Source of the DNA: Actinoplanes octamycinicus
GTDB lineage: Bacteria; Actinomycetota; Actinomycetes; Mycobacteriales; Micromonosporaceae
Direction of reading: 5' to 3'
Assembly (NCBI RefSeq): GCF_014205225.1
Contig: NZ_JACHNB010000001.1
Coordinates: forward strand, 3,329,501 to 3,393,500
Length of the DNA: 64,000 nucleotides
Below are positions 1-9,052 of this stretch, in pieces. The position numbers and the translations under genes were made by a program. Positions within the stretch are counted from its first letter, which is position 1. Every line of letters begins with the position of its first letter. The notes beneath the pieces are model-generated. The model had not been told where the DNA came from. It searched no databases and saw nothing but the letters and a program-made list of their open reading frames with translations.

Positions 1-1
1 C

Positions 2-298
2 TACGACGCCGACCTGGTCGTCCCGCGCACGGTGCGCAACCAGTGCGCGCTGCTCAAGGGGATGGCGTTCCGCTACGTGATGCGCAGCCGGGCCGCCGAG
101 CAGTGGTACGCGCAGCAGCGGACCATCCTGGTCGAGCTGGTGGCGGCGCTCGGTCGTACCCCGGAGAAGTTGGATCCGCTCTTCCGGCCGCAGCACGCGG
201 CCGCCGGGTCGGACACCGAAGCCCTCCGGGTGATCGTCGATCAGGTGGCGTCGCTCACCGACCACGCGGCCGTGGCCTGGCACCGCGACCTCTGCTGA
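2..298 (+). CDS. dgt: Deoxyguanosinetriphosphate triphosphohydrolase, C-terminal part
   Basis: Only the last roughly 98 codons lie in the window and the gene runs off the left edge. The fragment reads as the C-terminal end of a dGTP triphosphohydrolase of the HD superfamily, which hydrolyses dNTPs to deoxynucleoside and triphosphate. The closing helix (VDQVASLTD followed by AVAWH near the end) is typical of the actinobacterial enzymes. The HD catalytic residues are outside the window. Its position just upstream of dnaG on the same strand matches the usual dgt-dnaG order in actinomycetes, which is the main support for the call. Confidence 0.8.
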   Translation, partial: YDADLVVPRTVRNQCALLKGMAFRYVMRSRAAEQWYAQQRTILVELVAALGRTPEKLDPLFRPQHAAAGSDTEALRVIVDQVASLTDHAAVAWHRDLC

Positions 299-354
299 GG
301 GCGCGCCCGGACCCTGCTGGCGGTGGCGGCGGCGGGCGAGGCAGGATGTATGCC

Positions 355-2208
355 GTGGCGGGCAGGGTGAAGGACGAGGACATCGCGCTGGTCCGCGACC
401 GGACGTCGATCGCCGACGTGATCGGCGAGACGGTGACCCTGCGCTCGGCCGGCGGCGGCAACCTGAAGGGTCTGTGCCCCTTCCACGACGAGAAGAGCCC
501 GTCGTTCAACGTGGCCCCGGCGCGCGGGGTCTACTACTGCTTCGGCTGCGGCCAGGGCGGCGACGCGATCAAGTTCCTGATGGACGCCGAGCACCTGTCG
601 TTCATCGAGTCGGTGGAGCGGCTGGCCAGCAAGGCCGGCATCCAGCTGCGGTACGACACCGACGGCGCCGCCCCGGCCGGCCCGCGCCCGCAGGCCGGGC
701 AGCGGCAGCGGCTGATCGCCGCGCACGCCTCGGCCGTCGAGTTCTACCGTGACCAGCTCGGCTCGCCCGGCGCGCGGAAGGCGCGGGAGTTCCTCGCCGA
801 GCGTGGCTTCGGCCGGGACTCGGCGGAGAAGTACGGCTGCGGCTTCGCCCCGGACTCCTGGGACGCGCTCAGCAAGCACCTGCGCCTGCAGGGTTTCACC
901 GCCGACGAGCTGATCACCGCCGGGCTCTCCAAGACGGCCCGGTCCGGCTCGCTGATCGACCGGTTCCGCCGCCGGCTGCTCTGGCCGATCCGGGACCTGA
1001 GCGGCGACGTGATCGGCTTCGGCGCGCGCAAGCTGTTCGACGACGACGACGGCCCGAAATACCTGAACACCCCCGAGACGCCGATCTACAAGAAATCGCA
1101 CGTGCTCTACGGCATCGACCACGCCAAGCGGGAGATCGCCAAGCGCGGCCGGGCGGTGATCGTCGAGGGCTACACCGACGTGATGGCCTGCCACGAGGCC
1201 GGCGAGCCGACCGCGGTGGCCACCTGCGGCACGGCGTTCGGCATCGACCACATCGGGGTGCTGCGCCGGCTGCTGATGGACAGCGACAGCTTCACCGGCG
1301 AGATCATCTACACCTTCGACGGCGACGCCGCCGGGCAGAAGGCGGCGCTCCGCGCGTTCGAGGAGGACCAGCGGTTCGTCGGGCGCACCTTCATCGCGGT
1401 CAGCCCGGACAACATGGACCCGTGCGAGCTGCGCCTGGCCCGCGGCGACCTGGCGGTCCGCGACATGATCGCCGGCCGCGAGCCGCTGGTCGACTTCGCG
1501 CTGCGGCACACCATCTCGCGCTTCGACCTGGACACGGTGGAGGGCCGGGTGGAGGCGATGCGCCGCGCCGCGCCGCTGGTCGCCAAGATCAAGGACCGGG
1601 AGAAAAGGCCGGAGTACGCCCGGAAGCTGGCCGGCGACCTCGGCATGGACCTGGAGCCGGTGCAGCGCGCGGTGAACAACGCGCTGCGCGGTGACGCCGC
1701 GGCCGAGCAGCAGGCCGCGCCCCGCCCGGCCGCCCACTCGCCGCAGCGGCTGGTCGAGCGGGACGCGCTCAAGCTGGCGCTGCAGGAGCCGGTGCTGGCC
1801 GGCCCGATGTTCGACGTGGTCGGCCCGGACAACTACGGCGACCCGGTGCTGCGCGCGGTCCGCGAGGCGATCGAGGCGGCCGGCGGGGCCGGGTCCGCGG
1901 TCAGCGGCGTGGTCTGGATCGAGAAGGTGCGCAACGCCTGCACCGACCTGGCCGGCCAGGTGGCGGTCGGTGAGCTGTCCGTCGAGCCGCTGCTGATCGA
2001 CGGCGTGCCCGACCCGCACTACGTGCAGGTCACCCTGGCCAAACTGCAACTGCCGCGGGTCACCCAGGTGATCCGCGACCGGAAATCGAAACTGCAACGG
2101 CTCAACCCGGTCACCAGCAAGGACCAGTATCTGGCGCTGGCCGGGGAGCTCTTCTCGCTGGAACAGCAGGCGCGCGCCCTGCGTGAACAGGCAGCAGGTG
2201 GGATGTGA
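355..2208 (+). CDS. dnaG: DNA primase DnaG
   Basis: This is the bacterial replicative primase, which makes RNA primers at the fork. The 617-aa product has the N-terminal CHC2 zinc site (C41, H44, C62, C65) and a TOPRIM domain with VIVEGYTD near residue 270 and DGDAAG near 322. A divergent C-terminal helicase-binding region follows, and the length is normal for actinobacteria. The GTG at 355 is chosen because it gives the usual start (AGRVKDEDIALV) and has AGGA about eight bases upstream. An in-frame ATG at 346 is the alternative. The stop overlaps the next gene's start. Confidence 0.97.
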   Translation: MAGRVKDEDIALVRDRTSIADVIGETVTLRSAGGGNLKGLCPFHDEKSPSFNVAPARGVYYCFGCGQGGDAIKFLMDAEHLSFIESVERLASKAGIQLRYDTDGAAPAGPRPQAGQRQRLIAAHASAVEFYRDQLGSPGARKAREFLAERGFGRDSAEKYGCGFAPDSWDALSKHLRLQGFTADELITAGLSKTARSGSLIDRFRRRLLWPIRDLSGDVIGFGARKLFDDDDGPKYLNTPETPIYKKSHVLYGIDHAKREIAKRGRAVIVEGYTDVMACHEAGEPTAVATCGTAFGIDHIGVLRRLLMDSDSFTGEIIYTFDGDAAGQKAALRAFEEDQRFVGRTFIAVSPDNMDPCELRLARGDLAVRDMIAGREPLVDFALRHTISRFDLDTVEGRVEAMRRAAPLVAKIKDREKRPEYARKLAGDLGMDLEPVQRAVNNALRGDAAAEQQAAPRPAAHSPQRLVERDALKLALQEPVLAGPMFDVVGPDNYGDPVLRAVREAIEAAGGAGSAVSGVVWIEKVRNACTDLAGQVAVGELSVEPLLIDGVPDPHYVQVTLAKLQLPRVTQVIRDRKSKLQRLNPVTSKDQYLALAGELFSLEQQARALREQAAGGM

Positions 2209-2729
2209 AGCTCTTCCGACGGCGGCCCGCGCTGCCGGCCGCCGACCGGCCTCCGCTCGAGGCGGAGGAGCGGGTCATCGCCTGGTGCGCCTGCGAGCCG
2301 GGCGGCGTCGTGGTGGCCACCAACCGGGGGATCTGGCTGCCGGCCGCCGCCGACCGGCTGGGCTGGCACGAGATCCACAAGGCCGCCTGGTCCGGGCGTG
2401 AGCTGCGGATCACCCCGGCCGAGGTGGCCGAGGAGCGGGACGGCTACACCGTGCTGGTGGACGGGCCGGTGACGACGTTCCTGCTGCTCGAGCCGGGCGA
2501 GGTGCCGGACCAGGTGCGGTCCCGGGTGACCCGCTCGGTGGCGTACACCACGCACCACGAGCTGGACGGCGGCGCGGTCCGGGTGGTCGGCCGCCGGGTG
2601 ACCGGGCAGGACGGCCTGAGCTGGGCGGTCCGCTACGACTCCGGGACCCCGGTGGACCGTCCGGAGATCGTCCAGGCGACCGACGAGCTGGTCGGCGCGG
2701 CGCGGAAAACTGTCGCACCCCCTCCGTAA
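2205..2729 (+). CDS. Conserved hypothetical protein downstream of dnaG
   Basis: This 174-aa soluble protein starts at a GTG that overlaps the dnaG stop by four bases, so the two are probably translationally coupled. It opens with a basic stretch (KLFRRRP) and continues as alternating beta and alpha segments without membrane helices or recognisable catalytic motifs. Similar small proteins follow dnaG in other actinomycetes, as far as I recall, but no function is known to me. An ABC ATPase gene begins ten bases after its stop, so it may be read with that group as well. Confidence 0.75.
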   Translation: MKLFRRRPALPAADRPPLEAEERVIAWCACEPGGVVVATNRGIWLPAAADRLGWHEIHKAAWSGRELRITPAEVAEERDGYTVLVDGPVTTFLLLEPGEVPDQVRSRVTRSVAYTTHHELDGGAVRVVGRRVTGQDGLSWAVRYDSGTPVDRPEIVQATDELVGAARKTVAPPP

Positions 2730-2739
2730 GGTCGGGGGC

Positions 2740-3663
2740 GTGAGTGCCCTCATCCATGCCCGCGGATTGATCAAGAGGTTCGGCGACTTCACCGCCGTCG
2801 ACGGCATCGACGTCGACGTGCAGCCCGGCGAGGCGTTCGGCTTCCTGGGGCCCAACGGCGCCGGCAAGAGCTCCACCATGCGGATGATCGGGTGCGTCTC
2901 CCCACCCACCGCCGGTGTGCTGCGCATCCTCGACATGGATCCGCTGCGGGACGGTCCGGCGATCCGCGCCCGCCTCGGCGTCTGCCCCCAGCTGGACAAC
3001 CTGGATGTCGAGCTGTCCGTCCGGGAGAACCTGACGACCTACGCCCGGTTCTTCGGCATCCCGCGCGCCACCGCCCGCCGCCGGGCCGACGAGCTGCTCG
3101 AGTTCGTCCAGCTCAGTGAGCGCGCCGGGAGCAAGGTGGAGCCGCTGTCCGGCGGCATGAAACGCCGGCTGACGATCGCCCGCGCGCTGGTCAACGAGCC
3201 GGACCTGGTGCTGCTCGACGAGCCCACCACCGGCCTCGACCCGCAGGCCCGGCACCTGGTCTGGGAGCGCCTGTTCCGGCTCAAGCAGCAGGGCGTCACG
3301 CTGGTCCTGACCACGCACTACATGGACGAGGCCGAGCAGCTTTGCGACCGCCTGGTGGTGATGGACGGCGGCCGGATCGTGGCCGAGGGCTCGCCGCGCG
3401 CGCTGATCGAGCGGCACTCCACCCGCGAGGTGGTCGAGCTGCGCTTCGCCACCGAGGACCAGGGGACCTATGCCGGCAAGCTGGCCGGCATCGCCGACCG
3501 GATCGAGGTCCTCCCCGACCGGGTGTTGCTCTACGTCTCCGGCGGCGACGACGCCCTGGCCGAGGTGCACCGCCGCTCGCTGAGCCCGGCCTCCGCCCTG
3601 GTCCGTCGCTCCAGCCTGGAGGACGTCTTCCTGCACCTCACCGGCCGCACCCTGGTGGACTGA
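2740..3663 (+). CDS. ABC transporter ATP-binding protein (DrrA/NodI-type)
   Basis: This is the cytoplasmic ATPase of an ABC-2 type exporter. The 307-aa product has Walker A (GPNGAGKSS) near residue 37, Q-loop (CPQLDNLD) near 90, signature LSGGMKRR near 136, Walker B with LLDEPTTGLD near 160 and the H-loop (TTHYMDEAEQ) near 190. An extra C-terminal domain follows. The signature lacks the usual Q (GGM rather than GGQ), which is common in the DrrA/NodI subgroup. The two membrane subunits follow immediately on the same strand. The substrate is unknown; drug or lipid export is the usual guess for the family. Confidence 0.95.
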   Translation: MSALIHARGLIKRFGDFTAVDGIDVDVQPGEAFGFLGPNGAGKSSTMRMIGCVSPPTAGVLRILDMDPLRDGPAIRARLGVCPQLDNLDVELSVRENLTTYARFFGIPRATARRRADELLEFVQLSERAGSKVEPLSGGMKRRLTIARALVNEPDLVLLDEPTTGLDPQARHLVWERLFRLKQQGVTLVLTTHYMDEAEQLCDRLVVMDGGRIVAEGSPRALIERHSTREVVELRFATEDQGTYAGKLAGIADRIEVLPDRVLLYVSGGDDALAEVHRRSLSPASALVRRSSLEDVFLHLTGRTLVD

Positions 3664-3666
3664 CCG

Positions 3667-4425
3667 ATGACCGCTGCGGCTTACGTGCTGGAGTATCACC
3701 TCGTCAACTACAAGCGGACCTGGCGGTCCAGCGCGCTTTCCACGCTGGTGCTGCCGCTGCTCACCATGCTCGGCTTCGGCCTGGGCGTCGGCGGCTACGT
3801 GCAGACCGACATCGACGGCGCGGCCTACCTCGACTGGATCGTGCCGGGCCTGATAGCCATGAGCGCGGCGCAGACGGCGCTCGGCGAGGCCACCTGGCCG
3901 GTGCTGAGCAGCTTCGAGTGGATGAAAACGTATTTCGCCCAGGCCGCCGCGCCGCTGCGGGTCGCCGACATCCTCGGCGGGCACCTGGCCTTCATGCTGT
4001 TCCGGGTGCTGATCAGCAGCACCGCGTTCACACTGGTCGCGGCCTGCTTCGGCACCATGCACTCGGCCGCCGTGGTGGCCGTGCTGCCGGTGGCCGTGCT
4101 GGTCGGCCTCGCCGCCGCGACCCCGGTGATGGCGTACACCGCGAGCATCCGCAGCGACAGCTATCTGGCCATCCTGTTCCGGTTCGCGGTGCTGCCGATG
4201 TCGCTGTTCTCCGGGGTGTTCTTCCCGATCGAGTCGCTGCCGACGCTGCTGCGCTGGGTGGCCTACGCTCTGCCCCTCTGGCACGGCGTCGACCTGACCC
4301 GCGCCGCCACCCTCGGGGTGAACCCCGGGACAGCCGGCCTGTGGCATGTGCTCTACCTGCTGAGCTGGTGCCTGGCGGGCTGGTTCCTGGCGCACTGGCG
4401 GTTCCAGCGACGGCTGGTGATCTGA
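3667..4425 (+). CDS. ABC-2 type transporter permease
   Basis: This 252-aa integral membrane protein has about six hydrophobic segments and the ABC-2 permease layout. Its late SLFSGVFFPIESLP segment before the last helices corresponds to the family's conserved loop. It starts four bases after the ATPase gene and pairs with the second permease that follows, so the exporter probably works as an ATPase dimer with two different membrane subunits. Nothing in the sequence identifies the cargo. Confidence 0.92.
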   Translation: MTAAAYVLEYHLVNYKRTWRSSALSTLVLPLLTMLGFGLGVGGYVQTDIDGAAYLDWIVPGLIAMSAAQTALGEATWPVLSSFEWMKTYFAQAAAPLRVADILGGHLAFMLFRVLISSTAFTLVAACFGTMHSAAVVAVLPVAVLVGLAAATPVMAYTASIRSDSYLAILFRFAVLPMSLFSGVFFPIESLPTLLRWVAYALPLWHGVDLTRAATLGVNPGTAGLWHVLYLLSWCLAGWFLAHWRFQRRLVI

Positions 4426-4444
4426 CGATGAGGGGTGTTCCACC

Positions 4445-5254
4445 GTGCTGACCCTGGTCCTGCCGAAACTGGTGTCGTTCGAGGGTAGCGCCGGCCGGTC
4501 GGTGCGGGTCACCGAGCGCAACCTGAGCGCGCTGAAATCGGCTTACTGGGTGGTGTTCGCCAGCGGCCTGGTCGAGCCGGTGCTCTACCTGTTCTCCATC
4601 GGGGTCGGGGTGGGCGCGCTGATCGGTGACATCGCGCTGCCCAGCGGCCGGTCTGTGAGCTACACCGAGTTCATCGCCCCGGCCATGCTGGCCGCCTCGG
4701 CGATGAGCGGAGCGCTCACCGAGACCACCTTCAACTTCTTCGGCAAGATGAAGTTCATGCGGCTGTACGACGGCATGCTCGCCACGCCGATCCGGCCGTT
4801 CGAGATCGCCATCGGGGAGCTGATCTGGGCGATGGCCCGGGGCAGCATCTACTCGGTGGCGTTCCTGGCGATCATGGTCGCGATGGACCTGACCACGCCG
4901 TTGCGGGCGCTCGCCGCGTTCCCGGCCACGGTGCTGGTCGGGTTCGCCTTCGGGGCGCTCGGGATGACCACGGCCACGCTGATCCGCAGCTGGCAGGATT
5001 TCGACCTGATCGGGGCCGGGCAGTTCGCGCTGTTCCTGTTCTCCGGCACGTTCGTCCCGGCCGAGTCCTATCCGGCGGCGCTGCGCTGGCTGGTCGAGCT
5101 CTCCCCGCTGTACCGGTCGGTCGACCTGATCCGCGGGATCAGCCTGGGCGCGGTCGGCTGGATCCAGGTGGTCGACGTGCTCTACCTGCTGGCGCTGCTC
5201 GCGGTCGGCCTGGTCGTCTCCGGGCGCCGGATGGGCCGGTTGCTCTGCAAGTGA
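4445..5254 (+). CDS. ABC-2 type transporter permease
   Basis: The second membrane subunit of the exporter is 269 aa long with about six transmembrane helices and the same conserved late loop (LFLFSGTFVPAESYP) as the preceding permease. The start is a GTG at 4445. The two permeases look like ancient duplicates and are presumably both needed. The operon ends here, with a strong inverted repeat just past the stop codon. Confidence 0.92.
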   Translation: MLTLVLPKLVSFEGSAGRSVRVTERNLSALKSAYWVVFASGLVEPVLYLFSIGVGVGALIGDIALPSGRSVSYTEFIAPAMLAASAMSGALTETTFNFFGKMKFMRLYDGMLATPIRPFEIAIGELIWAMARGSIYSVAFLAIMVAMDLTTPLRALAAFPATVLVGFAFGALGMTTATLIRSWQDFDLIGAGQFALFLFSGTFVPAESYPAALRWLVELSPLYRSVDLIRGISLGAVGWIQVVDVLYLLALLAVGLVVSGRRMGRLLCK

Positions 5255-5255
5255 G

Positions 5256-5285
5256 GAACGCCCGGCCCCGCGGGGCCGGGCGTTC
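5256..5285. terminator. Bidirectional hairpin terminator
   Basis: A perfect 15-bp inverted repeat with no loop bases (GAACGCCCGGCCCCG and its complement) sits between the converging exporter operon and the YihY gene. It can terminate transcription from both sides. Confidence 0.85.
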
Positions 5286-5299
5286 TCCGCGCGTTCGGG

Positions 5300-6472
5300 T
5301 CAGCCTTGACTGAGGCCGTGATCGGAGCCCTTCTTCAGCTTGCGAGTGTCCCGCAGCTCCAGGAACGGCTCCTCGTCGGCCGGGTGACCGGCGGCGATCG
5401 CCCGCCCGCGCTCCAGCTCGGCGTCCAGCTCGGCGCCCAGCATGATCGCCATGTTGGAGATCCAGAGCCAGACCAGGAAGGCGATCACCCCGCCCAGCGT
5501 GCCGTAGGTCTTGTTGTAGTTGGCGAAGTTGGCCAGGTAGACCGCGAAGCCGGCGGACGCGGCCACCCAGAGCAGCACCGCGAAGATCCCGCCCGGGCTG
5601 ACCCAGCGGAAACCGCCGGTCTTGGCGTTCGGCGAGGCCCAGTAGAGGATCGCGAACATCAGGCTGACCAGGATCACCAGCACCGGCCACTTGGCGATGT
5701 TCCAGGTGGTCACGGCCACCCCGCCGAGGCCGATCTTCTCGCCGACCACCCGGGCCAGGTCACCGGTGAACACCACGATCGCGGCCGAGGCGATCAGCAT
5801 CACGCCGACCACCGCGGTGACCCCGACCCGGATCGGCAGGGTCTTCCAGATCGGCCGGCCCTCCGGCACGTCGTAGATCGCGTTGGACGCGCGCATGAAG
5901 GCGGCGATGTACCCGGAGGCCGACCAGAACGCGACGAGCAGACCGATGACCGCGGCGAGCCCGGCGCTGCCGGTGCCCTTCACCTGGCTCAGCACCGTGT
6001 TGACCAGCTCCTGGAGCTGAGGGTTCGGGGCGATCTCGCCGACCGCGTCGGTGACGGTGCGCTGCCCGGCCGGGCCGAGCATGCCGAGCACCGAGACGAT
6101 CACCAGCGCGCCCGGGAAGATCGACAGGACGCCGTAGTAGGTGAGCGCCGCGGCCCAGTCCGAGACGTTGTCCTCGGAGAACTGCTTGAAGGTCCGCTTC
6201 AGCGCGGCGAAGATGCCCTTCGCCCGCAGATCGGTGGGCCCGTCCGGCCCGGCGTCCGGTCCGGGCGCGTCGATCTCGCGGGGGTCGGGGGAGTGGCCGA
6301 CGTCGGTGGTCCCGGCGGCGGCCAGATCGAAGTCCTCGGCGCCGCGGCGGCGCGCGTCCGCGGTGTCGTCACCGGATGACGGCTTCGTCCCGGCGTCGGC
6401 GGCCGGGACGGTCGCCGCGACGTCCTTGTCGTCGGGATCGTGGTGCCCTTCCGGGCGGTGTCGGAGTCTCAT
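5300..6472 (-). CDS. YihY/BrkB family membrane protein
   Basis: This 390-aa inner-membrane protein belongs to the YihY/BrkB family, once called ribonuclease BN. The first 100 or so residues are a charged, disordered extension. The core begins at the family motif (DNVSDWAAALTYYGVLSIFP) and continues through six hydrophobic helices to EELERGRAIAAG-like sequence near the end. The ATG at 6472 is chosen because GAAGGGAAG lies at the right distance upstream. The in-frame sequence further upstream looks non-coding. The role of this family in actinomycetes is not established. It is transcribed alone, converging with the ABC exporter. Confidence 0.9.
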   Translation of the reverse strand: MRLRHRPEGHHDPDDKDVAATVPAADAGTKPSSGDDTADARRRGAEDFDLAAAGTTDVGHSPDPREIDAPGPDAGPDGPTDLRAKGIFAALKRTFKQFSEDNVSDWAAALTYYGVLSIFPGALVIVSVLGMLGPAGQRTVTDAVGEIAPNPQLQELVNTVLSQVKGTGSAGLAAVIGLLVAFWSASGYIAAFMRASNAIYDVPEGRPIWKTLPIRVGVTAVVGVMLIASAAIVVFTGDLARVVGEKIGLGGVAVTTWNIAKWPVLVILVSLMFAILYWASPNAKTGGFRWVSPGGIFAVLLWVAASAGFAVYLANFANYNKTYGTLGGVIAFLVWLWISNMAIMLGAELDAELERGRAIAAGHPADEEPFLELRDTRKLKKGSDHGLSQG

Positions 6473-7232
6473 GCGGACTTCCCTTCGGGCGAGGCGACCG
6501 GTCGCCGCGCGCCACCACTCCCCGTTGCGACGTGCGAAGACGACCTGTGGAGTGTGATGCCCGGGGGACGCCGCACCTAACCCTGCGCCGCCGTGCTGAC
6601 CCGGGAAGAACGAGGAGCGTGACGGCTCCGGGCGTACCCCCGGCAGTCGTCCACGGTCCGGCGCGGCGAGCGGACCGCAACCCGACGCGGTCGTGGCGGC
6701 CGCAGGCGTGACCGAAACCGACCACTGCGGCCTTCTAGCGGTCGATCCAGCGATCCGAGTCGATCGGGACATCGGTGGGCATGAGCGCGCAGCGACCTTC
6801 CCGGCCTCGCAAGGCGGGCATTTGCCACGTGCTGGGGCACGCGCCGGACGCACGAGCAGCCGAACGTTGCATGTCCATTTGAACAGATAGTGCACGCGAG
6901 CGTCCGTCCGAAAACGCTCTCCCGGGCTTCGCTCCCGCTTGCTACTCGCTGGTCACCCCGCCCGCGAACATCGTCGCCCGCCGATGAACGTGACGATTTT
7001 CGATCATGAATCCGCCGGTCACGGTGTCGCACGGCAAGTACGCCGATGATCCGCAGCGCGCCGCACGCTCGTATCGGAGGGCAGGACATTCCAGGATGGA
7101 GGCAGCCATGGCATCCCGATGGCTGGGTACTGGCGGATCAAGGGACGTGCCGCGGATGGTCCATACTGGAAGCGTCGGCACGAGCGAATGCACGTGCACC
7201 TGCACGGGTCGTCTCGTCCGGGGAGGAAACTG
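6473..7232. other. Intergenic region without a convincing gene
   Basis: These 760 bases separate the divergent YihY and EboE-like genes. Several open frames cross it, but none has a good start, a ribosome site or protein-like composition. It presumably contains both promoters, although I could not place either with confidence. The base composition is slightly less GC-rich than the neighbours around 6850-7050. Confidence 0.5.
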
Positions 7233-8141
7233 ATGCGGCTGCGACATCCCTCCGGCCGGATCGTGCACCTCGCCTGCGGCGTGAGCCTGATCGAGGCGCG
7301 GACCCCAGCCGACGCCTTCGCGACGATCGACGCGGTCGCCACCGAGCTGCGCGCCGCCCTGGCCGCCGCCCGCCACGACCTCGGCCGGCTCGGGATCGCC
7401 CTGCGCCTGCCCTACCCGCTTGCCGCCGCCCTCGTCGACGACGGGCGCGCCCGCACCCGGCTGCGTGCCGAACTCGACGCCCGAGGCCTCGACGTCGTCA
7501 CGCTGAACGGCGGGCCCGACGCCGAGGGCGGCGGCCCGCCCCCACTGCCCGACTGGAGCGAGCCGGCCCGGCTGCGGCACACCCTCGACCTGGCCCGGAT
7601 CCTGGTCGGCCTGCTGCCCGACGAGGAGGTCCGCGGCGCGGTCGGCAGCTGCGGGCTGGCCCGCCGCGCGGACTGGGATGAGGCCCACGAGCGGGCCGGC
7701 GCCCGGCACCTGTCCCGGCTCTCCGGCGGGCTCGCCGACCTGGCCTGGCGGGTCGGGCGCGCGGTCCGGGCCGGCTTCCAGCCCGCGCCCGGGCAGGTCC
7801 TGGACAGCCCGGAGGACACCGTCGCCGCGCTGACCCGGGTGGACAAGGACCGGCTCGGCGTCTGCCTTGACCTGGCCCGGGTGGTCCGCGACTGGCCGGA
7901 CCCGGCGGACGGCGTCGACCGGCTCACCGACGCCGGCCTGTCGGTGATCACGGCGCGGATCACCGACCCGGCGGCCGCCTGGCAGCCGGTGCTGCGTCAC
8001 CTGCTCGCCGCGGACACCGCCCGCACCGAGTACATCGAGGTGGACGCACCCGGCTCGGCGGCCGGGCACCTGGCGTACGTCATCAATGAACTCACCACCC
8101 TCGGCCTGGTGCCGGAGCACCAGCCCTGCCCCGCGCCCTGA
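7233..8141 (+). CDS. EboE-like TIM-barrel protein (sugar phosphate isomerase-like)
   Basis: The 302-aa product resembles the xylose-isomerase-like TIM-barrel proteins grouped with EboE. The N-terminal part has HLACGVSLIEARTPADA, then GIALRLPYPLA and a VVTLNGGPD strand, which correspond to the family's first barrel strands. In organisms with the ebo cluster, EboE is thought to help move a metabolite precursor to the cell envelope, but no other ebo genes are nearby. The ATG at 7233 is preceded by GGGAGGA at good spacing. A longer in-frame reading back to 7119 is unlikely. A clear hairpin terminator follows, so the gene is monocistronic. Confidence 0.65.
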   Translation: MRLRHPSGRIVHLACGVSLIEARTPADAFATIDAVATELRAALAAARHDLGRLGIALRLPYPLAAALVDDGRARTRLRAELDARGLDVVTLNGGPDAEGGGPPPLPDWSEPARLRHTLDLARILVGLLPDEEVRGAVGSCGLARRADWDEAHERAGARHLSRLSGGLADLAWRVGRAVRAGFQPAPGQVLDSPEDTVAALTRVDKDRLGVCLDLARVVRDWPDPADGVDRLTDAGLSVITARITDPAAAWQPVLRHLLAADTARTEYIEVDAPGSAAGHLAYVINELTTLGLVPEHQPCPAP

Positions 8142-8147
8142 TCCGAC

Positions 8148-8183
8148 GCTGAAGGCCGCCTCGGGATCGAGGCGGCCTTCAGC
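8148..8183. terminator. Hairpin terminator
   Basis: A perfect 15-bp stem (GCTGAAGGCCGCCTC and its complement) with a six-base loop lies seven bases after the EboE-like gene. It probably also serves the convergent YtxH-like gene. Confidence 0.85.
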
Positions 8184-8205
8184 GCGTCATGCGGATCGTC
8201 GCGGG

Positions 8206-8532
8206 TCAGAGCCCGCTGCCGGACCCCTTGCTGCCGCTGCTCGACAGGGTGTCCGACGGGGCCAGCAGCTCGTCGGTGCCACCGCCGGTGCCGGTCTCGT
8301 GGTGCGCCGTGCCGAGCTTCTCACCGAGCTTGGACGACTGCAGCTTGTCCTTGCCCTCGGTGTAGAGCTTGTTGGCCTGAGCCTGGGCGACGCCGGCGGC
8401 CTCCTGCACCGTCGGATGGTCCCAGAGCTTCTGGGCGTTCGTCCGGATCTCCTCGTACTTCTCCCGGCCGGCTCGGCTGCCCAGGACGAAGCCCGCCGCG
8501 AGGCCGGTGAGGAACATCAGCTTTCCGCGCAT
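8206..8532 (-). CDS. YtxH-like small membrane-anchored protein
   Basis: This 108-aa protein has one N-terminal hydrophobic segment (LMFLTGLAAGFVLGSRAG) followed by a basic, helical region (REKYEEIR) and a low-complexity Ser/Gly tail. This is the arrangement of YtxH-domain proteins, which are general-stress proteins in Bacillus. The ATG at 8532 has GGAAGGAG eight bases upstream, which decides the start. It is monocistronic. The function in actinomycetes is not established. Confidence 0.8.
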   Translation of the reverse strand: MRGKLMFLTGLAAGFVLGSRAGREKYEEIRTNAQKLWDHPTVQEAAGVAQAQANKLYTEGKDKLQSSKLGEKLGTAHHETGTGGGTDELLAPSDTLSSSGSKGSGSGL

Positions 8533-8753
8533 GATGGCGGCTCCTTCCGATTCGTGACGCTCACGCGTCTGGAGGCGTGCATACCCATCCTGCCGCGCCG
8601 ATATGCCGTCCATCCTGGTTTCACTCCTGTTGCCGGAAGTCGCACCAGTGACATCCGCCCCGCCACGCGGCACGGGGGTATCCCCTTCGCGCGCCCCGGG
8701 GATCGTCGTGTAATCTTCTCTCCGTCGCCAGGGAAACCGGGCGGCGAGCACGA

Positions 8754-8826
8754 TCCCCTGTAGCTCAATTGGCAGAGCAGCCGGCTGTTAACCGGCAGGT
8801 TATTGGTTCGAGTCCAATCGGGGGAG
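8754..8826 (+). tRNA. tRNA-Asn (GTT)
   Basis: A full 73-nt cloverleaf can be drawn. The acceptor stem TCCCCTG pairs with CGGGGGA, the anticodon stem is GCCGG/CCGGC with loop CTGTTAA, and the T arm is ATTGG/CCAAT. The anticodon GTT at 8787-8789 reads asparagine. The CCA end is not encoded. Confidence 0.96.
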
Positions 8827-8836
8827 CGATACTTCG

Positions 8837-8856
8837 AGGCCCGCTTCCGCGGGCCT
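8837..8856 (+). terminator. Hairpin terminator of tRNA-Asn
   Basis: An eight-base-pair stem (AGGCCCGC and its complement) with a TTCC loop follows the tRNA by ten bases and is followed by a T-rich stretch. Confidence 0.7.
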
Positions 8857-9052
8857 TCGTCGTTTCCGGCGGCAGGCGGCCCACTCGCGGCCACGCCCTC
8901 CTCCGACCGCTCACCCCGGTTTTCGGTACGCCCGCAGCGTGCCGTTCCTGACGAGGCGTCGCCCGGGTCTGCCGGGCTCGTCCTTTCGCCCCCTAGGCCC
9001 GAAGTGCGCGGTTACGCTGAGGCTTGCGTTGTTCGCTCTCAGTGAGGTGGTT

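Noticed and set aside
241..2097. A 618-codon open frame on the minus strand opposite dnaG
   Set aside because: It is an antisense shadow of dnaG caused by high GC at third positions. The product is low-complexity (Arg/Ala/Gly/Val) with no domain.
2410..4521. A 703-codon minus-strand frame across the ABC exporter
   Set aside because: The three exporter genes on the other strand carry all conserved motifs. The antisense product has none.
6577..7089. A 170-codon minus-strand frame in the long gap before the EboE-like gene
   Set aside because: It has no ribosome site, no domain, a biased Arg/Ser composition and no coding signature. The gap is better left empty.
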